Below the pieces are notes generated by a model that was not told the DNA's origin, did no database searches, and saw nothing but the letters and a program-made list of their open reading frames with translations. From the NCBI GenBank assembly GCA_040905905.1, contig JBBDQN010000031.1:290782-354781 (forward strand): DNA of 64,000 nucleotides, given 5' to 3'. Below are positions 25,995-34,960 of this stretch, piece by piece. Source of the DNA: JAICND01 sp040905905. GTDB taxonomy: Bacteria; Actinomycetota; Acidimicrobiia; Spongiisociales; ZC4RG35. A program made the translations under genes and the position numbers. The stretch's first letter is position 1; the number at the start of each line of letters is the position of its first letter.

Positions 25995-28217
25995 GTGAAC
26001 GCGGAGTGGTTTTCCGACGACCTACTGGTCGATTCGCCGTTGTTGACCGAACTCAACCCGAGCCAGCGGGAGGCCGTTGCTGCAACTGAAGGGCCGGTGC
26101 TGGTGGTGGCCGGTGCGGGGTCGGGCAAAACTCGGGTGCTGACCTACCGGATCGCCCATCTCATTCGCGACCTCGGGGTTCCTCCAGAAGGGCTTCTCGC
26201 CATCACATTCACCAACAAGGCCGCGGACGAGATGCGCTCGCGCGTCGCCCGGCTGGTGGGACGGGCGACCAGGTCGATGTGGGTCTCCACGTTCCATTCC
26301 GCTTGTGTACGAATACTCCGCCGGGAAGCCCCCCGCCTCGGTTACCGCTCGGGGTTCACCATCTACGACGAAGACGACAGCCTGCGGTTGTTGACCATAT
26401 GTGTACGCGACCTTGACCTCGACCCCAAGCGATTCCCTCCCAAGGCAATCAAAGCGGCGGTGAGCAAGGCCAAAAACGAACTGATCGACTACGAGGCCTT
26501 CGCCTCCTCCGGGGACGGTTTCTATCACGAGCAGGTTGCGGACGTGTACCGGTTGTATCAGCAACGGCTGTTGGAAGCCTCGGCTATGGACTTCGACGAC
26601 CTCCTCATGGTGACTGTCGAATTGTTCGGGGCTTTCCCCGAGGTGCTTGCGCACTACCAGGAGCGGTTCCGGTACATCCTGGTGGACGAATATCAGGACA
26701 CCAACCGTGCCCAATACATCCTGGTCCGCCGCCTCTCCGAGCAGCACCGCAACCTGTGCGTTGTGGGCGATGGAGATCAGAGCATCTACCGGTGGCGGGG
26801 TGCCGATGTTCGCAACATCAACGACTTCGAGAAAGATTACCCGGACGCCCGGGTGGTGATCCTCGATCAGAACTACCGCTCCACCGAGAACATCCTCAAC
26901 GCCGCCAACGCCGTGATCGCCCATAACCCACGGCGAACTCCTAAGCGATTGTGGAGCGACCGGGGAGCCGGTCAACTGATCGTGCGTTTCGAGGGCGAGG
27001 ACGAGCACGACGAGGCCGGGTTCGTCGCCGACGAGATCGAGCGACTGACCGAACAGGGCTTCAACATGTCCGATGTTGCGGTCTTCTATCGGACCAATGC
27101 TCAATCCCGGGTCATGGAGGATGTCTTCATGCGCCGGGGAGTCCCCTACGTCGTTGTGGGTTCGGTCAAGTTCTACGAACGCAAGGAGATCAAAGACGCT
27201 CTCGCCTATCTGCGTTCGATCGTCAACCCTGACGACGCCGTTGCGCTCAAACGCATCATCAACGAGCCCAAACGGGGCATCGGCGACACCACCATTGCCC
27301 ACCTCGATCGGTTTTCGCAGGACAACCACCTCTCCTTTGGCGATGGAATGCGTAAAGCGGGCGAGATCGGGCAGTTGACAGCTAGGGCACAGAGGCAGAT
27401 CCTGGAGTTCGTCGGCCTGCTCGATCTTTTGAATATGAAGGCCGACGCCGCCGGCATCGCCGGCGCCCTCGACGCCGTCCTCCACGACACGGGGATCATG
27501 GCGGCGCTGGAGGCCGAGCGAACCATCGAAGCCCTGGGGCGAGTCGAGAACTTGCGGGAGTTGCTGTCGGTGGCTTCGGAGTTCGAGTCATCCAACCAGG
27601 GCGCGGTGATCAACGGTCAGGAGTGGGACTCGCTGCCGAACCTTGCGCGGGTCGAACTGTTTCTGGAAACCGTCAGCCTGCAGAACGAGACGGACGAGCT
27701 GGAGGAAGGGGCAGGGGCGGTCACCCTGATGACCCTGCACAATGCCAAAGGGCTCGAGTTCCCGGCGGTCTTCCTGGTGGGAATGGAGGACGGGGTTTTC
27801 CCCCACATGCGAACCCTGGGTGACCCCGACGAGCTGGAGGAAGAGCGGCGGCTCTGTTATGTCGGCATCACCCGGGCCCAGGATCGGCTGTACCTCACCT
27901 CGGCCTGGAGCCGGATGCTCTTTGGTGGCACCAACTACAACCCTCCCTCCCGGTTCCTCAAGGAGGTGCCGGCCAATCTCATTGAGAAGGCCGAAAAGCG
28001 CCGTCGCGACTCACGGGCGGAAACTGCGTGGTCGGGTCGATCGACGGTTGGTGCCTCCGACATAGGGCCGGGGGATCGGGTTCGTCACGACAAGTGGGGA
28101 CTCGGAACTGTCCGCGAGGTCATCGGCAATGACGACCGGGCTGAAGCCGAGGTGGTGTTCGATTCGGAGGGGAAAAAGAGACTGTTGCTCGCCTGGGCGC
28201 CATTGCAACGAGTCTGA
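25995..28217 (+). CDS. pcrA: ATP-dependent DNA helicase UvrD/PcrA
   Basis: A 740-residue superfamily 1A helicase acting in nucleotide excision and mismatch-type repair and in fork rescue. All helicase motifs are visible: AGAGSGKTRVLTYRI, TFTNKAADEMR, VDEYQDTNRAQY, GDGDQSIYRWRGAD, LDQNYRST, TLHNAKGLEFPAVFLVG and YVGITRAQDRLYL. The C-terminal GDRVRHDKWGLGTVREV is the Tudor-like tail that binds RNA polymerase. Its stop is one base from the end of the convergent tal gene. Confidence 0.94.
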   Translation: MNAEWFSDDLLVDSPLLTELNPSQREAVAATEGPVLVVAGAGSGKTRVLTYRIAHLIRDLGVPPEGLLAITFTNKAADEMRSRVARLVGRATRSMWVSTFHSACVRILRREAPRLGYRSGFTIYDEDDSLRLLTICVRDLDLDPKRFPPKAIKAAVSKAKNELIDYEAFASSGDGFYHEQVADVYRLYQQRLLEASAMDFDDLLMVTVELFGAFPEVLAHYQERFRYILVDEYQDTNRAQYILVRRLSEQHRNLCVVGDGDQSIYRWRGADVRNINDFEKDYPDARVVILDQNYRSTENILNAANAVIAHNPRRTPKRLWSDRGAGQLIVRFEGEDEHDEAGFVADEIERLTEQGFNMSDVAVFYRTNAQSRVMEDVFMRRGVPYVVVGSVKFYERKEIKDALAYLRSIVNPDDAVALKRIINEPKRGIGDTTIAHLDRFSQDNHLSFGDGMRKAGEIGQLTARAQRQILEFVGLLDLLNMKADAAGIAGALDAVLHDTGIMAALEAERTIEALGRVENLRELLSVASEFESSNQGAVINGQEWDSLPNLARVELFLETVSLQNETDELEEGAGAVTLMTLHNAKGLEFPAVFLVGMEDGVFPHMRTLGDPDELEEERRLCYVGITRAQDRLYLTSAWSRMLFGGTNYNPPSRFLKEVPANLIEKAEKRRRDSRAETAWSGRSTVGASDIGPGDRVRHDKWGLGTVREVIGNDDRAEAEVVFDSEGKKRLLLAWAPLQRV

Positions 28218-28218
28218 A

Positions 28219-29322
28219 CTAGCCCCTTTTCCCGGCGATCTCGGTCAGCAGCTCCTGCCACGACCTGGCGAACTTCTCGACACCTTCCCGCTCGAGGACG
28301 TCGGTGACGTCGTCCATGTCGATGCCAAGGGATCCCAGGCGCTCCAGGGTGGTGGCGGCAGCGTCGATCTCCATAGCCCCGAAAGGCAGCGGAAGCACGA
28401 GTCCATGGTCCTGGTAGGCGTCGATGGTTTCAAGGGGCATCGTGTCGACGGTATGGGGTGCCACCAGTTTCTCAACATACATGGTGTCGGGATAGGCGGG
28501 GTTCTTGGTCGAGGTGGAGGCCCACAACGGCCTCTGTAGGCGGCCACCCTCCGCCGCCAGCTCAAGCCAACGCTCCGACCGAAACCGCCGCAGAAACAGC
28601 TCATAGGCGCGCAGTGCGTTGGCAATCGCCGCGGTGCCACGCATCGCCAGGGCGGCCTCGGTGCCAATGGCTTCGAGACGTTTGTCGACCTCGGTGTCGA
28701 CCCGCGATACGAAAAACGAAGCCACCGAATTGACGTTCTTAAGCCTTCCACCGGCGGCGGCGAACTCTTCCAAACCCGTCTGATACGCTTCGATCACCTC
28801 CTCGTAGCGTTGTAACGAGAAGATCAGAGTTACGTTGATGGATATTCCTTCCGAGGTGAGCTGGCGGATGGCGCCCACTCCTGCAGCCGTGGCTGGCACC
28901 TTCACGAGCAGGTTCGATCGGTCGATCCTCTTCACCCATTCGCGGGCCTCGGCCACGGTCGCTTCGGTGTTACCAGCCAGTAACGGGCTGACTTCGACCG
29001 ACACAAATCCATCTCCACCATCGCTCCATTCCCAGATCGACCGCAGCACATCACAGGCATCCTGGATGTCTGCCGTCATCAGTCCAACCGCGACTTCGTC
29101 GTCGGACAGGCCAGCGGCAACCAGTTCCTTGAAGGCGCGGTCGTAACCGTGGCCCTGACCGATGGCTTGGGCGAAGATGGTCGGGTTGGAAGTCACGCCA
29201 CTGACCCCATCTTCTGTGACCCGGCGGGTCAACTCGCCAGAATCGATCAGGGGACGGCTGATCTGATCTGACCACACGCTCTGTCCGGCTGCTGTAAGAG
29301 CATGAAGCCGTGAATTGGGCAC
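28219..29322 (-). CDS. tal: Transaldolase
   Basis: A pentose phosphate pathway enzyme that moves a dihydroxyacetone unit between sugar phosphates. The 367-residue protein has GVTSNPTIFAQAI at residue 42, SVEVSPLLAGNT, the Schiff-base lysine in NLLVKVPAT, and SVASFFVSRVD. The length matches the longer actinobacterial type. The GTG start at 29322 has a full AGAAGGAGG ribosome site upstream. Confidence 0.94.
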   Translation of the reverse strand: MPNSRLHALTAAGQSVWSDQISRPLIDSGELTRRVTEDGVSGVTSNPTIFAQAIGQGHGYDRAFKELVAAGLSDDEVAVGLMTADIQDACDVLRSIWEWSDGGDGFVSVEVSPLLAGNTEATVAEAREWVKRIDRSNLLVKVPATAAGVGAIRQLTSEGISINVTLIFSLQRYEEVIEAYQTGLEEFAAAGGRLKNVNSVASFFVSRVDTEVDKRLEAIGTEAALAMRGTAAIANALRAYELFLRRFRSERWLELAAEGGRLQRPLWASTSTKNPAYPDTMYVEKLVAPHTVDTMPLETIDAYQDHGLVLPLPFGAMEIDAAATTLERLGSLGIDMDDVTDVLEREGVEKFARSWQELLTEIAGKRG

Positions 29323-29402
29323 TTTCAGGCCTCCTTCTAGTTCAGATGTTCAACTTAGCGCACCACCGGAGCCAGCATTCCGAGTCGTTAACCTCACGGT
29401 TC

Positions 29403-29804
29403 GTGCCACGACGGATATTGATCGCCAAACCCGGTCTCGACGGACACGATCGGGGCGCCAAGGTGATCGCCCGGGCCTTGCGCGACGCCGGCAATGAAGT
29501 CATCTATTCCGGACTTCACCAGACTCCCGAGCAGATCGTCGCCACCGCTATTGACGAGGACGTCCAGGCCGTGGGGTTGTCCTCACTATCTGGGGCCCAC
29601 ATGACCCTCTTCCCCAAAATCGTCTCGCTGCTGGCGGCCCAGGGTGCCAATGACATCATGGTATTTGGTGGGGGAGTGATCCCCGAAGCTGACGCGGCCG
29701 CTCTCAAGGAGGCAGGGCTGGTAGCCATCTTTGGTCCGGGTACTCGACTGTCCGAGATCACCGAGTGGGTCGCCACTAACGTCCCGGCCCCCTCCCATCC
29801 ATGA
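29403..29804 (+). CDS. Cobalamin (B12)-binding domain protein, methylmalonyl-CoA mutase C-terminal type
   Basis: A stand-alone 133-residue B12-binding domain. KPGLDGHDRGAKVIA contains the DxHxxG motif whose His coordinates cobalt. SSLSGAHM and GGGVIPEADAAAL complete the fold. It matches the small chain of split methylmalonyl-CoA or related acyl-CoA mutases. The GTG at 29403 begins VPRRILIAKPGLDGHD. It overlaps sucC by four bases, which links it to succinyl-CoA. The large mutase subunit is not in the window. Confidence 0.85.
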   Translation: MPRRILIAKPGLDGHDRGAKVIARALRDAGNEVIYSGLHQTPEQIVATAIDEDVQAVGLSSLSGAHMTLFPKIVSLLAAQGANDIMVFGGGVIPEADAAALKEAGLVAIFGPGTRLSEITEWVATNVPAPSHP

Positions 29805-31024
29805 AGATCCACGAGCACGAGGCCAAACAGTTGATGGCCGCCCGCGGTATCGCGGTTCCGCGAGGAACCGTGGCTTTCACCGTTGGAGAGGCCGTGGCCG
29901 CAGTCCGCCCATTGGTGGAGGAGAGCGGCAATCCCGTTGTGGTGATGAAGTCTCAGATCCACGCCGGCGGTCGCGGCAAGGGGACTTTCGTCGAACACCC
30001 CGACCTGCGCGGCGTGACTGTGGTTACGGTCGGAATCAAGGGTGGCATTGACGCCACCGAAGCGGCTGTGGCCGATCTGGCTGCCCAAATGCTCGGATCG
30101 CTGCTCGTCACCATTCAGACCGGGCCGGCCGGCAAACTGGTCAGCCGGCTCTATATCGAGCAGGGCATCAACATCAACCGAGAGCTGTATTTGGCCGTGT
30201 TGCTCGATCGCGCCATCGCTCGCAACGTGGTTGTGGTGTCAACCGAAGGGGGAGTGGAAATCGAGCGAGTGGCCGAGGAGACGCCGGACAAGATCCATCG
30301 GGCCGAGGTTGACCCGGCGGTGGGCCTTGCCACATTCCAGGCCAACAGTCTCGGGTGGAGTCTGGGCTTGGAGGGACCGGTTCATGTCGGCTTCGCAGAA
30401 CTCGCCAAGACAGTGGTCTCGCTCGTCAGCGAACTAGACACCGACCTGATCGAGATCAATCCCTTGGTGGTGACCACCGAGGGGAAGGTCATGGCCCTCG
30501 ACGGCAAGATGGCTTTCGACGACAACGCTCTTTACCGACATCCAGACGTGGCGGCGATGAGAGACGAAACCGAAGAGGACCCGGCTGAGCTCGAAGCCAA
30601 GAAGACGGGTCTCTCCTATATCAAGCTCGATGGAACCATTGGATGCATGGTCAACGGCGCCGGATTGGCGATGTCGACGATGGACATCATCAAACACTTC
30701 GGAGGAGAACCGGCCAACTTCTTGGATGTGGGTGGTGGCGCGAGCGCCGATCAGGTAGCCGCCGCCATTCGCATCATCACGGCCGACCCCAACGTTCGGG
30801 GAGTCTTCGTCAACATCTTCGGCGGGATCATGCGTTGTGACACCATCGCCAGCGGGATCATCAGCGGGGTGCAGGAGGTCGGGCTAGCTGTGCCGATGGT
30901 CGTGCGGCTCGAGGGCACCAACGTCGAGCTCGGCAAACAGATGCTGGAGGAATCGGGCCTCAACCTGGTCACCGCCAACGACATGAAAGAGGGCGCTCAA
31001 AAGATCGTCGAGCTGGCTGGATGA
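29801..31024 (+). CDS. sucC: Succinyl-CoA synthetase (ADP-forming), beta subunit
   Basis: The 407-residue ATP-grasp subunit of the TCA enzyme joining succinate and CoA. It opens MKIHEHEAKQLMAARGI, with KSQIHAGGRGKGTF binding nucleotide. LIEINPLVVT and FVNIFGGIMRCD follow near the C terminus. ATGA overlaps join it to the B12 gene and to sucD, so all three should be one transcript. Confidence 0.95.
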   Translation: MKIHEHEAKQLMAARGIAVPRGTVAFTVGEAVAAVRPLVEESGNPVVVMKSQIHAGGRGKGTFVEHPDLRGVTVVTVGIKGGIDATEAAVADLAAQMLGSLLVTIQTGPAGKLVSRLYIEQGININRELYLAVLLDRAIARNVVVVSTEGGVEIERVAEETPDKIHRAEVDPAVGLATFQANSLGWSLGLEGPVHVGFAELAKTVVSLVSELDTDLIEINPLVVTTEGKVMALDGKMAFDDNALYRHPDVAAMRDETEEDPAELEAKKTGLSYIKLDGTIGCMVNGAGLAMSTMDIIKHFGGEPANFLDVGGGASADQVAAAIRIITADPNVRGVFVNIFGGIMRCDTIASGIISGVQEVGLAVPMVVRLEGTNVELGKQMLEESGLNLVTANDMKEGAQKIVELAG

Positions 31025-31944
31025 GCATTCTCGTCTCCAACGAAACCCGGCTTCTTGTTCAGGGACTAGGAAAAACCGGTCGATTCCACGCCGATCGCTC
31101 GATCGCCTACGGCACCAACGTGGTGGCGGCGGTGCACCCGAGCAGGGCCGGCGAGGTGGAGGTGTTCGAGGGTGAGGCCGATAGGTCAGGCGTCCCCGGT
31201 CGGCCCGATCGATTTCGGGTTGAGGTTCCAATCTTCCGCACAGTCGTCGAGGCTGTAGGCGCTACCGCGGCAGATGCTTCGGTTGTGTTTGTTCCACCGC
31301 CCGCGGCCGCCGACGCCATCATGGAAGCCGCGGCTGCACCGGTACCGCTTATCGTGGCCATCACCGAGGGCATCCCGGTGGCGGATATGGTGGTCGCCAG
31401 GCGCTACCTAGCGGACAAGCCGGTTCGACTTGTGGGACCCAACTGCCCGGGAGTCATCACTCCCCGAGAGTGCAGGATCGGGATCATGCCGGGATACATC
31501 CACCAGCCTGGTCGGATCGGGGTGGTTTCCCGTTCGGGAACCCTGACCTATGAAGCGGTCTATCAGTTGACCAGGCTCGGGTTGGGCCAAACCACGGCAG
31601 TCGGCATCGGCGGCGATCCAGTCAATGGGACCAACTTCGTCGACGTGCTCCGTTTGTTCAATGACGACCCGGCTACCGAGGGTGTGATCATGATCGGGGA
31701 GATCGGCGGTACCGCTGAAGAGGATGCCGCCGCCTTCATAGCCAAAGAGATGCGAAAGCCCGTGGCGGCCTTCATCGCCGGGACCTCCGCACCGGCCGGA
31801 AAACGGATGGGTCATGCGGGCGCCATCATCTCGGGCGGCAAAGGCACCGCTGCGGCAAAGATCGCTGCCCTCAAGGACGCCGGGATAACAATCGCCCCCA
31901 CTCCTACCGACATGGGTACAGCGATGATGAAGGCCCTTGGCTAA
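31021..31944 (+). CDS. sucD: Succinyl-CoA synthetase, alpha subunit
   Basis: The 307-residue CoA-binding subunit with the phosphorylated histidine in GKRMGHAGAIISGGKG. VGPNCPGVITP and RSGTLTYEAVYQLT are conserved family motifs. It ends the operon, and a palindrome follows four bases after the stop. Confidence 0.95.
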   Translation: MSILVSNETRLLVQGLGKTGRFHADRSIAYGTNVVAAVHPSRAGEVEVFEGEADRSGVPGRPDRFRVEVPIFRTVVEAVGATAADASVVFVPPPAAADAIMEAAAAPVPLIVAITEGIPVADMVVARRYLADKPVRLVGPNCPGVITPRECRIGIMPGYIHQPGRIGVVSRSGTLTYEAVYQLTRLGLGQTTAVGIGGDPVNGTNFVDVLRLFNDDPATEGVIMIGEIGGTAEEDAAAFIAKEMRKPVAAFIAGTSAPAGKRMGHAGAIISGGKGTAAAKIAALKDAGITIAPTPTDMGTAMMKALG

Positions 31945-31947
31945 GCG

Positions 31948-32013
31948 AAAAACCGCGAACCCAGGGTTCTAGAGGTCATTTATGGGTCCTACAACCCTGG
32001 GTTCGCGGTTTTA
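31948..32013. repeat. Dispersed palindromic repeat, family 2, copy 1
   Basis: The 20-base arms at 31949-31968 (AAAACCGCGAACCCAGGGTT) and 31993-32012 are perfectly complementary. The 24-base loop has TAGAG, a short AT-rich segment and TATGGG. It starts next to the sucD stop and could act as a terminator. A second, more diverged copy is at 57721-57775. Confidence 0.85.
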
Positions 32014-32047
32014 AGGCCGGACCGGGGATTCCCTGGCCAAACCTTCG

Positions 32048-32060
32048 TACACTGCCCGGA
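32048..32060 (+). promoter_or_regulatory. Putative short-leader promoter of lemA
   Basis: TACACT at 32048-32053 stands seven bases before the lemA ATG (32061). No ribosome site is visible, so the mRNA is probably leaderless. Confidence 0.45.
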
Positions 32061-32606
32061 ATGGAATGGATCATTCTCGGAGTCGTCGTACTCCTGCTTC
32101 TTTGGGCCTTCACCACCTACAACAGCCTGGTTACCAAACGCAACCGCATCGACAACGCCTGGGGTCAGGTAGAGGTCCAGACGAAACGCCGTTACGACCT
32201 CATTCCCAACGTCGTCGAAACCGTCAAGGGATACGCCAGTCACGAACAACAGACCTTCGAGAAGGTGGTCCAGGCCAGGAGCCTTGCCCAGAGTGCCAGC
32301 ACCCCCGGCCAGCAAGCTCAGGCTGAGAACCTCCTCACAGGGGCTCTCCGGCAGCTTTTCGCTGTAGCCGAGGCCTACCCGGAGCTGCGGGCCTCCGAGA
32401 ACTTTCAGGGTCTTCAAGCGGAGCTATCCGAAACGGAGAACAAGATCGCCGTTGCACGGCAGATCTACAACGACTCGGTGCTGACTTTCAACAATGCCGC
32501 CCAGACCGCCCCTACCAACCTGATCGCCGGGGTTTTCGGCTTCAAGGTGCGTGAGTTCTTCGACGCTCCCGACGTAGCTGACGAGGCACCCAAGGTCCAG
32601 TTCTGA
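32061..32606 (+). CDS. lemA: LemA family protein
   Basis: A 181-residue protein with one N-terminal membrane helix (about 3-21). The typical LemA helical domain follows (RIDNAWGQVEVQTKRRYDLI, then VVETVKGYASHEQ). The family sits at the membrane with most of the chain outside; its role is unclear. It pairs with the DUF2207 gene, a common combination, and the two overlap by four bases. Confidence 0.92.
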   Translation: MEWIILGVVVLLLLWAFTTYNSLVTKRNRIDNAWGQVEVQTKRRYDLIPNVVETVKGYASHEQQTFEKVVQARSLAQSASTPGQQAQAENLLTGALRQLFAVAEAYPELRASENFQGLQAELSETENKIAVARQIYNDSVLTFNNAAQTAPTNLIAGVFGFKVREFFDAPDVADEAPKVQF

Positions 32607-34462
32607 CCAGATCCTGGCGTTGGACGGCACCCGCCCTGATCGGGCTGTGCCTGCTGCTCGCCCCTCTGCCAGCTATCGCGCAGGAGTTCAGCCTGCCCGA
32701 GGCCGACGTCCAGATCGAGGTCGAGCCCGACGGTTCGGTCATCGTCACCGAGAACCTCACTTACAGCTTCGATGGCTCGTTCTCGGGGGCATACCGGGAG
32801 ATTCCGCTCCGGGCCGGCGAGTCAATCACCGATGTCATCGTGAGTGAAGCAGGGGAGCCTTACGGCCCCGGGGGCTGCACCGATCTGGGCTGTAGCTCGG
32901 CTCCCAGCACTTTCGGGGTGGCCGACCTTGGTGGTCGGGTGCGGGTGGTGTGGCACTACCGGAGTTTCGGCGAGACCCGCACCTTCACCCTCCGATACAC
33001 GATGTTGGGTCTGGCCAAGGCCGCCGACGACGTGGTCGACGTTTACCTCCAGGTCTGGGGCGATGAGTGGAAAGAACCCCTCGATCAGCTAACCGCCTCG
33101 ATGACACTGCCGGGACCGGCGGTTCCGGGTGACGCTTTAGTCTGGGGACATCCAGCTTCGGTGGCAGGGTCGACGAGCCTTGGAAGCGATCAGGCTCGAC
33201 CCACTCTTGAGGCATCCAACATTCCTCCGGGGCAGTTCGTCGAGATGAGGGTTGTGTTTCCACGGACGCTCCTGACCTCGACGACCGGCGCTGCCGTGAT
33301 CCAGGGCGACCGTCTCGAGGACATCCGCAACGAGGAACTGGAGCTCGTGGAGGCGGACCAGCGCAGGGCGGGCCTGGTTCGAGCGCTGGCTATCGGGCTG
33401 CTGGCCCTCATATTCCTTCCGGGTTTGATCGGGGTGATCTACATCTACTTCCGCTACGGCCGGGAGCCAGCGATCACCTACGACCGCGAATACGAGCAGG
33501 AACCTCCCTCTGACCTCCCTCCGGCTGAAGTTGGCGCGCTGATGAGCCAGGGCAGCGTCGATGAACGCCAGTTCACAGCCACCTTGTTTGAACTCATCCG
33601 GCGTGGCGTCATTGGTGCCCGTCCGGTGACCGTCGAGCGGGAGACCTGGATGGGGCTGCGTTCGGAAGACATCAGCGACCTGGAGTTGTCCCTGACGGGC
33701 AAAGAGGAAGGGTTGACCGTCTATGAAGCCGAGGTGCTGGGAGTGGTCGAACGGGTTCTCGATGATGAACCCAGGCCGTTACACGAGTTCCGCAAACTGA
33801 TCAAAGAGGATGCTGCCGCCAACGCCGCCGCGTACAAGAGTTTCCGGAGTAAGGCGGTCGAAGCTTTGGAGAAGCGCAAACTTCTGGACCGACGAGGCGG
33901 GGTGAGGCTCGCCGCCACCGGTGGTGCCCTGGTGGTGTTGGCGTTTATCGCATTCTTCTTCACCGCCAACTTTGCCACCGGGTCGGCGACCACATTCGTG
34001 GCACCGATGGTGATCCTGGCCGTCCTCTTCAACGCCCTGATTCTCGGAGTCTTTGCCGCTTCGCGCCGTGGATATGTCAAACGCACCGCCGAGGGAGCAT
34101 TAGAGGCGGCACGTTGGAACGCATTCCGCCGTTATCTGAAGGACTTCAGCCGTCTACAGGAGGCGCCACCGATCTCACTCGCCCTGTGGGATCGGTTCCT
34201 GGTCTATGCCATCGGTTTTGGCATCGCCGAAGAGGTTTTGGAGGCTGCCCGTTTGCGCGCACCCGCCGAACTCGAACAGGGATCGAGCATCTACTGGTTC
34301 GGGTCCCACGGATATACCGGCGGTGGCACCGAGAACGCATTCGCCGGGCTTACTTCGGCCCTCAACGGCGCCTTTACACCACCATCGAGCAGCGGTGGCG
34401 GAGGGGGATTCTCCGGGGGTGGCGGCGGCGGCGGAGGGGGTGGCGGCGGTGGAGCCTGGTAA
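32603..34462 (+). CDS. DUF2207 membrane protein, probable CTG start
   Basis: A 619-residue protein if read from CTG at 32603. It has a signal peptide (about 1-25, hydrophobic LIGLCLLLAPLPAIA), an extracellular DUF2207 domain starting with VEPDGSVIVTENLTYSFDGS, and membrane segments near residues 260-285 and 435-485. The tail is very Gly-rich. The CTG overlaps the lemA stop (CTGA) and has AAGG seven bases before it. No ATG, GTG or TTG exists in frame before 32840. Starting at 32840 would remove the signal peptide and the first conserved 79 residues. Confidence 0.8.
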   Translation: MTRSWRWTAPALIGLCLLLAPLPAIAQEFSLPEADVQIEVEPDGSVIVTENLTYSFDGSFSGAYREIPLRAGESITDVIVSEAGEPYGPGGCTDLGCSSAPSTFGVADLGGRVRVVWHYRSFGETRTFTLRYTMLGLAKAADDVVDVYLQVWGDEWKEPLDQLTASMTLPGPAVPGDALVWGHPASVAGSTSLGSDQARPTLEASNIPPGQFVEMRVVFPRTLLTSTTGAAVIQGDRLEDIRNEELELVEADQRRAGLVRALAIGLLALIFLPGLIGVIYIYFRYGREPAITYDREYEQEPPSDLPPAEVGALMSQGSVDERQFTATLFELIRRGVIGARPVTVERETWMGLRSEDISDLELSLTGKEEGLTVYEAEVLGVVERVLDDEPRPLHEFRKLIKEDAAANAAAYKSFRSKAVEALEKRKLLDRRGGVRLAATGGALVVLAFIAFFFTANFATGSATTFVAPMVILAVLFNALILGVFAASRRGYVKRTAEGALEAARWNAFRRYLKDFSRLQEAPPISLALWDRFLVYAIGFGIAEEVLEAARLRAPAELEQGSSIYWFGSHGYTGGGTENAFAGLTSALNGAFTPPSSSGGGGGFSGGGGGGGGGGGGGAW

Positions 34463-34576
34463 CAGCCGAACTTGGGTACATCCACGCCGTTTGCGGCCGT
34501 ATTTCTACGCAGAAGCGAGGCGGGAAAGGCTTTCCGATCATATAGTCGGGTGGCGCCTATCGAGAGGACGTTTCAG

Positions 34577-34960
34577 GTGACCCAGGACAATCAACCAATG
34601 GAACAGGCTTCCAGCGAGGCCAAGGGTTCAAGCGGTTTCCTTATGCTCGGTGCGGCGGTCATCGTGGCGGGCTGGGTGCTGTTTGGCCTCCTCATCGGCG
34701 AATACGCTTTTTCGGCGGTTTATGTCGGTTTGGCAGCCCTGGTGCTTCTCTCCATCCTCGGCATTGGTGGCATTGGCGTCCGTCCTGGAACCCAAAGGAC
34801 CATTGGCCTCTTCATGGGTGTTGCCGGCCTGCTGCTCCTGTTGTCAGATCTCCGCTTCAGCGACTTTCCGGATGGGTTTATGGACGTCTTGGCCTACCTT
34901 GCCTTCATGGTTGGAGCGGCGTTGATGTTTCTCGGCGCCCGCGGCATGAAATCGAGCTAG
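34577..34960 (+). CDS. Small four-helix membrane protein of unknown function
   Basis: The 127-residue protein has four hydrophobic segments (about 19-43, 47-65, 75-93, 101-121) and short loops. No family is recognised. The GTG at 34577 is chosen because TATAGT at 34541-34546 looks like its promoter; a longer frame from 34472 would add a stretch before that promoter. Its 3' end overlaps the convergent DUF169 gene by four bases. Confidence 0.6.
   Translation: MTQDNQPMEQASSEAKGSSGFLMLGAAVIVAGWVLFGLLIGEYAFSAVYVGLAALVLLSILGIGGIGVRPGTQRTIGLFMGVAGLLLLLSDLRFSDFPDGFMDVLAYLAFMVGAALMFLGARGMKSS

Noticed and set aside
26022..27485. Long open frame of 487 codons on the minus strand inside pcrA
   Set aside because: It is antisense to all the conserved helicase motifs, has no domain, and reflects the GC-rich codon pattern.
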